Shown piece by piece: positions 56,485-64,000 of a stretch of DNA of 64,000 nt (position 1 is its first letter; every line of letters starts with the position of its first letter). Origin of the DNA: Reticulascus tulasneorum (Eukaryota; Ascomycota; Sordariomycetes; Glomerellales; Reticulascaceae). The stretch spans positions 434,001 through 498,000 of the forward strand of contig LSAX01000005.1 in the NCBI GenBank assembly GCA_001557505.1. The letters are read 5' to 3'. The translations under genes were made by a program, and so were the position numbers. A model generated the notes under the pieces. That model ran no database searches, had not been told where the DNA came from, and saw nothing but the letters and a program-made list of their open reading frames with translations.

Positions 56485-57121
56485 TCAATTGCGCTCCTTG
56501 CGTACATCTGCCGTCGCTACTGCCTGAGGTGTCGTCACAAGGATGGCACCAGCCAGCTGACCTAGATAAGATACGTCGGATGATATTGTATGTAGTAGAG
56601 TCTCGACCAGCGTGATGTGTTCGTCACTCGTGCCCGGCGGGGTGTCGATGAACAGGTAGTCAAGTGCACCCCATTGCACATCCGACAAGAACTAGCGTAC
56701 CATAGCTGTTTTCTTCGGCCCACGCCACACCACGGCATCGCCTCAGTTAAGAAAGAGAAAACCCAAGGACATGACATTCAGTGACCCAATTTTCCCTCAG
56801 TTTCAATGCCCTAGTAGACGGTGATCAGCAGCCAGCCGCCAGGGGCCTGGGTTACTTTTGCGTCTTCGATTGCAAACATTCGCGGAATGGAAGGACCCGT
56901 CAGGTCGATATCGAGAACGCCAACCAAGTGTCCCGCTATCGAGAGCGAGAATGCCAGTTGCGTGGTAATGGAAGACTTGCCCACGCCGCCTTTGCCGGAT
57001 ACTACCTTTTGGTTCCTTGTTAACGTGGAGGATAGTAGGTACGATAAACATGCAAGAGTACTAAGTGTACAGAGCGAGAGGTACGGACCAGTATTATGTG
57101 TTTTATCTTCGAGATAGACAT
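56485..57121 (-). pseudogene. CFD1/NUBP2-type Fe-S scaffold ATPase pseudogene
   Basis: The start [11 protein letters not shown] at 57121 and an intron (57006-57088) lead into [11 protein letters not shown] (P-loop), [12 protein letters not shown] and APGGW, all diagnostic of cytosolic Fe-S assembly factor CFD1. Further on are [40 protein letters not shown] and [10 protein letters not shown]. The reading frame is broken by TAG at 56811, a one-base loss near 56772, TGA at 56743 and TAG at 56692. It ends after DVRKE without the essential C-terminal CxxC region. Around 56743 four consecutive residues differ from the family by C-to-T or G-to-A changes, as RIP produces. CFD1 is an essential single-copy gene, so this must be an extra decayed copy (inference). 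Confidence 0.85.
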
Positions 57122-58056
57122 GACGGGCGCAAAGAAGGCTATCGAGGCTGGTGGTAAGGAAGCGGCAGCGCCGCTCGGGGGTGTGCTTATTTCAACAGAC
57201 GCCGCCCTAGGCAGGGGGCCTGTCGCCATGCCATCCTAGGTGGTTTTGACCAGCGGCACGGGCTGCCCCACAGTTAGGGGTCGTGCTATCCACTGCACGA
57301 TTTTCAACCCACGTCCACCAATCCCTCGCCTGGCCACCACATGGCCCCCAAACAGGTAATCCCAATTTGAGGACCACAGCCAAGTACTGACCAGTTTCTT
57401 GCCACTTTTCAATTCTTCACCTGTAAGTCTCTCCCTTCCCACTTGTTTGCACTTCTTTCTTCTATCTTCGCATTTATCCGACAATTAACACCAGGTAAGG
57501 AAATTCACCCCGATATCGTAAAAGCGCTCCAAATTGCTGCAAAACCGGCATTTTAAGATTTAAGGTCTGACATATTCGAGCTGGATGGGCGAAGGCTGGG
57601 CTATTCCCCTTCAACCTAGACAAGGTCCTCAGATATACTAAGACTACCTACCACATTAACCACCGCTACAACACTTGAGGTAAATATAGGCTCCCGTATA
57701 GAAGCATGTTCCGGAAACGCCTACAACACCAGTATCGGCGGAAGCCGTTGCATCACTATATAATGATCCAACAAGATGTTACGATGATTGATGAGATGAA
57801 TAGACAACGCCTACGCACCTATAGAAGCTTATTAATGACGCTCAATTATCTTTTACGGAGCGCTACCCTGCTCGAAGATTAAATAAAAATTCTGTCGAGA
57901 TTTATCATGGAGCTAAAGATCGCCAATCAACTAAGTCAGGGATACTGAGCTCGCCAGGCGCACCTACGGCCCAAAACGTCTCCTTTACCTCAACCAAATT
58001 TCTTACGCCCGAGAGCGCCGTCTTTGTCCGCTTCTTCAAGGACCAGCACGCCACCA
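57122..58056. other. intergenic, no gene seen
   Basis: This is the upstream flank of the CFD1 remnant and the promoter of the Zn2Cys6 gene. Nothing coding is supported. The minus-strand frame at 57905-58582 is a shadow of the regulator. Confidence 0.55.
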
Positions 58057-60379
58057 ATGGAGAGACCTCGCCGGCGCCGAAGACCGGCATTCTCGTGTCT
58101 GGAATGCAGGCGACGAAAGATAAAGTGCGATCGGAAAGATCCGTGCTCACGTTGCGTCTCCGTCGCGATCCAGTGTGTGCACAAGGTCTTTCGAGATGCG
58201 CCCGAGACCCCCCCCGTCCCAAGCAGTACGCAGGGCCAAACAGCAGTCTCCTCACCAGTTGACACCCCATCCTCCCGTGCCCAAAGCCGACAATCTCACA
58301 CGCATAGAATCGTAAATGAAAAGGGTAGAGTGACGTCCAGGTCTCTCGTCGCCAGAGCGGATATATCACAGACCACACCAGCACCAACACTCGCGGGACA
58401 AGCAGAAGCCACCACAGCTCAGACCCCACCTGCCACAGGTGCCGAAGATGAGCAGCCAAGTGTACATGCTCTTTTACGACGGATGCAGCATCTCGAGAAT
58501 TCTCTGGCAACGAGTCCTGTACCTGCGCACTCTGAGCCTGGGGGGGGATTGATTGATCGCCAACCAGTGCATCAAGATACACAGATCAGCCTCTATAAGA
58601 CAAGGACCGTAAAATGGAGCTACTGGGTGGGTATGACTGATGAGGTATGGCCTACAGTTACGTCCTTCTGCTACTTTGCACTGACTCCTACTTCAGTTTG
58701 ACCTTATCGTGGCTTGCTATTCCGCGGCCGGCGGCGGCCTCTTTGCTAGCTACGGCGAAACAGACGACGATGATAAGCCGAACTCCTTCCACGGGCCTGA
58801 GATTAAATCTCTGCTTGAAGAGATTGGGGATCTCCTGCGAAAGTCTAAAGTGTTCGCAAAACGTCTTAAGACGGGCCGACCAAGCAAATCTCTCGGAGGG
58901 GCTAGCTTTGATCTTCGCCCCCCCTCCCGCGAGCTGGCGGACTCCATGGTCGATCTCTACTGTACCTCTTTCGAGTCGGTGTATCGGATAATTCACGTGC
59001 CCTCGTTTCGTTCCGAGTACCAGAGATACTGGGACAACCCAGAGAGTGCAACGGCCAGTCAGTGTTTCAAGATCCTCCTGGTAATCAGCATAGGGTCAAG
59101 TCTACGCGACCATGGGAATGCCACCACGAGTCTACGACAAAAGGTACAACAGTGGGTTCATGCTGCTCAGGCATGGCTTTCCGGCCCGCTGGAAAAAAAT
59201 CGCCTGGACGTCGGGGGGCTCCAGGTCTACTGCTTGGTGATCCTTGCACGACAGATCTTCTCAATTGGTGGTGACCTAGTTTGGGTGTCGATTGGGTCGG
59301 TAATTCGTACGGCCATGCAGATAGGGCTTCATCACGATCCCAAACACCTCCCAGCGATGTCATTACTACAGGCTGAACTCCGAAGGCGGTTATGGGCTAC
59401 TGTACTCGAGATGGCAATACAGTCGTCCCTAGACTCGGCGATGCCGCCCATAATCTCCTTGAACCATTTTGATACCGAAGCACCTTCAAACTACAACGAC
59501 GATGAGATTGATGAGTCGACTATCGAGCTGGTGCCCCATCCGAGAAGCACCTACACTACTTCCTCAATACAGCTTATCCTCCTCGACTCGATACCGACAC
59601 GCCTCCGCATTCTCGAGCTACTCAGTGGCTCTAAAGCAGAACTATCTTACCAGGACGCGCTTTCACTGAGTTCGGAAGTGACTGATTCATATTGTGCATA
59701 CAGGAAATTCGGCCAAGAGAACATCAACTCTGGTATGACCCCATTCCACAGGAATCTGATCGATTATTTCGTACGCCGATTTCTAATCCCCCTCCACTGT
59801 TTATTTGCCAGCAAGGCGCAGGCAAACCCATTGTTCTACTATTCTCTCAAAGTTAACCTAGACGTTGCTATGGCCATCGTCTCTCCCGAACCAGACGACG
59901 GCTTCTCACGAATCATGGCTACCGGAGGAGGGTTATTCCGCGAGGGTTTCTGGTATGCAACATCTATCATCGGCCGCGAGATTCTTTCGCAAGTCTCAGT
60001 GCAGCATCGAGAGGGGACGCTCCATCGCAATGCCCAGCACCGAGAGCTTCTCAAGCAAGCCGTGAGGGATATGATCTCCTTGGCGGTGGCGAGAATGCAC
60101 CAAGGCGACACCAATGTCAAGATTCACATGTTTCTGAGTATGATATTGGCACAAACCAAAGCTACGGAAGAAGGCGTGCCATGTGAGCTCATGATTGCAC
60201 AAGGAGCAAGGGATAGCCTTCAGTTATGTCATGATCTGCTGCAGACACAAGCCGGCACTGAGCCCGTGCCGTATTACGACGACGCGGGCGTCACGTCCTC
60301 AACTTTGGATGGGGTGCCGGAAAACTCGCTTTGGGACTTTGACCTGGAATTCTTTCTGCCTGATCTGGGGCTTTCGTAG
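58057..60379 (+). CDS. Zn2Cys6 transcription factor with fungal_trans domain
   Basis: Two exons, join(58057..58644, 58697..60379), give 756 residues (52-bp intron, phase 0). The start is the first ATG (MERPRRRRRPAF); the frame upstream has no ATG. The binuclear zinc cluster has Cys14, 17, 24, 30, 33 and 40 (spacing C-x2-C-x6-C-x5-C-x2-C-x6-C). A Ser/Thr/Gln-rich linker follows with LLRRMQHLENSL, a dimerisation helix. The large middle homology domain starts near residue 235 (LYCTSFESVYRIIHVPSF) and includes AMQIGLHHDP and ELRRRLWATVLEMAIQSSL, then an acidic C terminus (LWDFDLEFFLPDLGLS). It is a nuclear activator of GAL4 type. Its two downstream enzyme genes suggest it may control them. Confidence 0.92.
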
Positions 60380-60823
60380 CCTACTAGGCATTCGGATATG
60401 CTGCTGTTATCCCATGGTTGAGCAGGAGGCCAGCAGTAGGCCCAAGAATGGGAACATCAGTAGCATACAGCCAGGCCGAGTTATGCAGCACGAAATTATA
60501 AATAGAACTTAAATTAGATCAAGCATCGTTCTTTGCGATTTTTATGCATGTTTTTTCTCTCTTTCTTTTGCGCGCATATGGGACCGTTTAGGTCCGTTAC
60601 TATGTGGGTTTGTTACAACCGCTCTGCTTACAGCCGCTCTAAGACCCCTGAGGCTTATGTCCGTCGCTAGCTCCGCGGTCGCATACGTCCGTTGGCGAGC
60701 GTATAAAGAGCACCACATCGATAGGGCGCCTCATGATATGGTATTAAGATTCAAATAAGTGAATTTCCAAATGAGAAGAAATTAGTTGTCTCATCCAATG
60801 CCCCTGCTCAATGCTCTTCTGCA
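60380..60823. other. intergenic, promoter of monooxygenase
   Basis: No coding frame is supported. There are T-rich stretches near 60540-60570. Confidence 0.6.
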
Positions 60824-62092
60824 ATGCCTCTGAAAATCCTCATCAATGGTGCTGGCATCGCCGGCACAGCCCTCGCCAACTTCCTCGTGCGGTCCAAACA
60901 AGGTCACGACATCACTATAGTCGAGAGAGCATCCAAGTTCCGTACCGGTGGAACCCAGCTTGATTTGAAGTCATATGGTGCCCCGCTGATGAAGAGCCTG
61001 GGACTGATCGATGCTGTCCGAGCAAGGAGCATACACGAGACAGCTCTCACTTTCGTTGACACGAAAGGCAGAGAGTGGGCGAGATTCGGTGTCAACGAAG
61101 CCGGTAAAGGATACAAAGGAGTGACGAGCGAATATGAGATCATGAGGGCGGACCTGGTAGCTGTGTTATATGAAGGGAGCAAAGCAATCGTTACAAAAAC
61201 CTTAGGAAAAGAGTCGCAGAGGCTGAGGTACTTTTTCGGAAAGCATGCGATTGAGCTTACACAGCTTGACTCCAGGGTCAACGTCGTATTCTCAGACGGC
61301 TCTTCAGACGAGTACGATCTTGTTGTCGGTGCGGATGGCCAGAACTCCCTGACGCGGCGTATGCTATGGGAGCCCAAGAAGGACTACGATTCCACGCTCA
61401 GGTATACGGGCTACTTGGTTGCATACTTCCAAATACCAAAATCAGAGGAAGAGTTCAACAGTACCTTGTTCAAAAGCTGTCTTCTACCAGGGCTCAAGGT
61501 GCTGTCGCTTCGCTGCGCGCACAAGGACTTTACACAAGCCATGCTTACGGTATCCACAACAGCGGAGTTAAAAGAGATGGTTAAACAGCCGGTTGAGAAA
61601 CAGAAAGACCTATGGGAGATGTTATATAAGGATTTCGGATGGGAAAGCAAACGAGTACTTGCCGAGATGCGGAATACTGATGACTTCTACACGACCTCGG
61701 TTGCTCAGGTCAAAGTGGACACATGGTCTAAAGGGCGAGTGGTTCTGCTGGGCGATGCCGGATACTGCCCGAGTGTTTTAACTGGGCTTGGAACCACGGC
61801 ATCACTCGTCGGAGCATACGTGCTTGCGGGCGAACTCGCGAGACATGGGGACAACGTCGGCGCAGCGCTGGAATCGTATGAAACGGTGCTACGGCCTTAC
61901 GTGGAAAAGGTTCAGCAACTTCCTCCCATGAATCTCGCTATCTTTCGTTCCAAGCTCGGGTTAAATATGTCTTACTTGGCTCTGGCAATTCTGTCGAAGC
62001 TTAAGATAGATGGCCTAGTCAATGCGCTGATGAGGAATAAGAAGGAAACCTGGCAGCTCCCAAAGTATCCGGAGCTGCAATTAGAGGAATGA
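60824..62092 (+). CDS. FAD-dependent monooxygenase (class A, UbiH/TetX-like)
   Basis: This single-exon gene encodes 422 residues. The FAD Rossmann motif GAGIAG is at residues 9-14, followed by a VER acidic strand end (DITIVERASKF). The DG motif is VVGADGQNS and the GD motif LLGDAGYCPSVLTGLGTTAS. No C-terminal membrane anchor is apparent. Class A flavoprotein monooxygenases hydroxylate aromatic or polyketide substrates with NAD(P)H and oxygen. The neighbours, a Zn2Cys6 regulator upstream and a cysteine hydrolase downstream, suggest a small catabolic or tailoring unit. The substrate is unknown. The family assignment is secure. Confidence 0.92.
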   Translation: MPLKILINGAGIAGTALANFLVRSKQGHDITIVERASKFRTGGTQLDLKSYGAPLMKSLGLIDAVRARSIHETALTFVDTKGREWARFGVNEAGKGYKGVTSEYEIMRADLVAVLYEGSKAIVTKTLGKESQRLRYFFGKHAIELTQLDSRVNVVFSDGSSDEYDLVVGADGQNSLTRRMLWEPKKDYDSTLRYTGYLVAYFQIPKSEEEFNSTLFKSCLLPGLKVLSLRCAHKDFTQAMLTVSTTAELKEMVKQPVEKQKDLWEMLYKDFGWESKRVLAEMRNTDDFYTTSVAQVKVDTWSKGRVVLLGDAGYCPSVLTGLGTTASLVGAYVLAGELARHGDNVGAALESYETVLRPYVEKVQQLPPMNLAIFRSKLGLNMSYLALAILSKLKIDGLVNALMRNKKETWQLPKYPELQLEE

Positions 62093-62664
62093 GTATTGCA
62101 TTTACCCCGCCGATATTTAGCTTTGGTGGTGGACACTAGCCTTGGTGTATTCATGTAAATCTTTGGGCGTATTCCTTAGTCATTTCTGCTTCTTGTAGAA
62201 CATAGTAGGCCTAACATAATGGTTTTTACATATCGTATATAATAACCCCGTATCCTATATGCAATAGCTCTTAGATCTAGTCTATAAAATATACGAGAAT
62301 CTGTGGCAAGCTTTACGTATTCTACGGTTCACCATAACTATCGTTATGGTAAGTTTCGTGGCCCTATAGGGGAAACGTATGATCCTCCGACTAGATTCGC
62401 AACCAACCAAATCAGCTGTCTTCTACTTACGGCTTTTCCGAATCTTCTTTTCTCAACCAGTTTTGCGCTCTGCCTCCGGACAGTACCGTGGGCTTCGGTT
62501 CCAGTAACTTACTTTCTGTCAGTAGCAGATGTACCTTGCAAGCTGCGTGCGATATGTTTATGCGAGGCGCTAACGAGAGTCTTATTTATTCATGTGGGAA
62601 GAAAAGACTGGGCGGAATTAATAACTCGATTTGACATTGGAACACACATAGTCTTTTCCAACGT
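62093..62664. other. intergenic, no gene seen
   Basis: These are the convergent 3' flanks of the monooxygenase and the hydrolase. The frame at 62303-62680 has no domain. Confidence 0.6.
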
Positions 62665-63288
62665 CTATGACATTCTTTGATTGCGCAAGTCCTGTGACTT
62701 TTGCAAAGCTTCAATCACTTCTGCCGTCGACGCCGTGCCGCCGAACATTCGTAGGGCGTGTAGAGCGGCTAAATGGTCTGGTTCATTGCATGTCCCAGTC
62801 GCATCACTTACGGTAGTAACGGCGAAGTCCATCTGGTAGGCATCTCTTGCCGTCGACTCGACACATACATCCGTCCCCACTCCTGTCAAAATCAAATGGC
62901 CGACTCCGCGCTCCTTTAGGGTATTTTCCAGCGACGTCCGAAAGAAACCAGAATTTCTCGTTTTGTCGACAACTTTTTCGTCGGGCTGGGGCGTGAGTTC
63001 GTCTAGGATATCGGCATCCCAAGACCCTCGTATCAGACCTTGCAGTTCTTCAACACGATCCCCTCTGTCGCGGCCGCGTCTGTCAGAGTAGTCGGCGTTG
63101 TATACTGTCCTCAGGAAGAAGACCGGGACATTAGCGGCGCGGAACGCGGAGCGCAGCTCGTTGATGTGCGGAACAATCGCTGTTGGTTCGCTTTGCGAGC
63201 CTATCTTTGCGAAGCTACCTTGTTTGTGGCAGAAGCCGTTTTGCATGTCGACCACCAAAAGCGCTGGAGCGGAATCGAGGTGGACCAT
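62665..63288 (-). CDS. isochorismatase-family cysteine hydrolase
   Basis: This single-exon gene encodes 207 residues. The catalytic triad of the family is complete: Asp14 in LLVVDMQNGF, Lys109 in VVDKTRNSGFF and Cys142 in LTGVGTDVCVESTARDAY. The family-specific cis-peptide lies in the GVGTDVC turn. The C terminus is short and charged. Members hydrolyse isochorismate, N-carbamoyl amines, ureidoacrylate or nicotinamide in the cytosol; the sequence does not fix the substrate. It is convergent with the FAD monooxygenase. Some plant pathogens secrete isochorismatases to lower host salicylate, but no signal peptide is seen here. Confidence 0.92.
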   Translation of the reverse strand: MVHLDSAPALLVVDMQNGFCHKQGSFAKIGSQSEPTAIVPHINELRSAFRAANVPVFFLRTVYNADYSDRRGRDRGDRVEELQGLIRGSWDADILDELTPQPDEKVVDKTRNSGFFRTSLENTLKERGVGHLILTGVGTDVCVESTARDAYQMDFAVTTVSDATGTCNEPDHLAALHALRMFGGTASTAEVIEALQKSQDLRNQRMS

Positions 63289-63680
63289 CTTAGTGAACGC
63301 CTGCTTTGTTGTCTATTGTAATTTTCGGTGTTGAAGGCTCTTACAAGAGGAAGTTGAGACTCAGGGTTAAACTTAACGCGGGGAACACGAGAAGAGTTGA
63401 ATGAAGATAAAACTGATGAGAGGCAAGAATCCTATAATTCTATGGTGTGAACCGGTAGAAAACTTTCGCCTTGAAAGTTCATCAGGGACACAAATGTTGC
63501 TATATATAAAAACACACGACACGGTACGCGCCGTGCCCAGAGTGACTCTTAATACCCGTTTCCCATGCATTAATGGTACTAACATGATTAGCAAAATGAT
63601 GCGCATTGGCTAGGCATGCATGGAACGCAGCTGAAAATAGACTATGTCGTATATGTACAGAGGTGTAAAATTTATGTTAT
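63289..63680. other. intergenic, promoter of hydrolase
   Basis: No supported coding frame. The base composition becomes steadily more AT-rich to the right. Confidence 0.6.
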
Positions 63681-64000
63681 ATATCACGATCGTGTTAGGA
63701 CAGGTTTTAATATTAGTATTAATAATAACTGTTAAGGTATATATTATTAGATAAGTTAGATATTAATAATAAATAGTATGATAAAAAAGAAATTTAATTA
63801 AATTTAATATTATAAAGTATATTATATAAAATTAATAATTAAGGTTAAAAATTTAATAAAAATAAAAACTTAAATTAATTATTAAAATATAATTAGAAAC
63901 TATCTAATTATAATTTTTTTTCTAAATAAAATATAAAATCTTTAAATTGTTAAATTATTAACTTTTTATTAAGTTATTAATCTAACTTATTAGATTATTT
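63680..64000. repeat. start of an AT-only block (RIP-like AT isochore)
   Basis: From about 63700 to the end the sequence is almost entirely A and T, with frequent TTAATA/TATTAAT words and no frame longer than a few codons. Such blocks in Pezizomycotina are usually repeats mutated by RIP. The original element cannot be recognised from the visible 300 bp. Confidence 0.7.

Noticed and set aside
57905..58582. 225-codon minus-strand frame
   Set aside because: It overlaps the zinc-cluster exon in antisense; the plus strand has the six-cysteine motif and good splice continuity.

Overview
The window comes from a filamentous ascomycete (Pezizomycotina). Most genes carry short spliceosomal introns of about 45-85 bp with GTRNGT donors and YAG acceptors. 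The gene families are fungal: DUF1769, PTH11-type rhodopsin-domain, HET, Zn2Cys6, AA9, CE15, pyrolisin-like subtilases and CYP65-like P450. There are traces of RIP-type C-to-T decay, a Fot1/pogo-like inverted-repeat element and an AT-only block at the right edge. Secreted AA9 and CE15 lignocellulose enzymes suggest a plant-associated lifestyle (inference). Exon borders below were set by hand from splice signals, phase continuity and family motifs.

Layout. 0-19 kb: C-terminal end of an MFS transporter, a DUF1769 protein, an F-box protein, a long gene-free stretch, a membrane-anchored alpha/beta hydrolase, a CE15 glucuronoyl esterase, an AA9 lytic polysaccharide monooxygenase and a 14-TM DHA2 efflux pump. 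19-25 kb: a multi-pass membrane protein of unknown function, an intron-containing tRNA-Met(CAT), a short-chain dehydrogenase and a hexapeptide-repeat acetyltransferase. 25.8-36.8 kb: metabolic genes, namely a CYP65-like P450, a sugar-binding-type glycosyltransferase with a reading-frame problem, a second P450, an ABA3-type sesquiterpene synthase and a third P450 with several lesions. 37.7-39.9 kb: a PTH11-like receptor, then a 788-bp near-perfect palindrome flanked by TA. 40.9-49.2 kb: two divergently transcribed secreted S8 proteases. 50-54 kb: an NmrA-like reductase and a bZIP-like regulator. 54.4-57.1 kb: a gene graveyard with a HET-protein remnant and a RIP-like decayed CFD1/NUBP2 copy. 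58-63.3 kb: a Zn2Cys6 regulator, an FAD monooxygenase and an isochorismatase-family hydrolase. After 63.7 kb the sequence is almost pure A+T.

The main point of interest is 30.3-36.8 kb. A protein closely resembling Botrytis cinerea BcABA3, the non-canonical sesquiterpene synthase that makes the abscisic-acid precursor alpha-ionylideneethane, lies between two P450s, as expected for an ABA-type pathway. An SDR, the remaining enzyme class of that pathway, is about 8 kb upstream. The P450 sharing a promoter region with the synthase is disrupted by a nonsense codon, frameshifts and a 22-bp tandem duplication. The locus may therefore be a decaying or re-purposed ABA-like cluster, unless the lesions are sequence errors or are bypassed by splicing.
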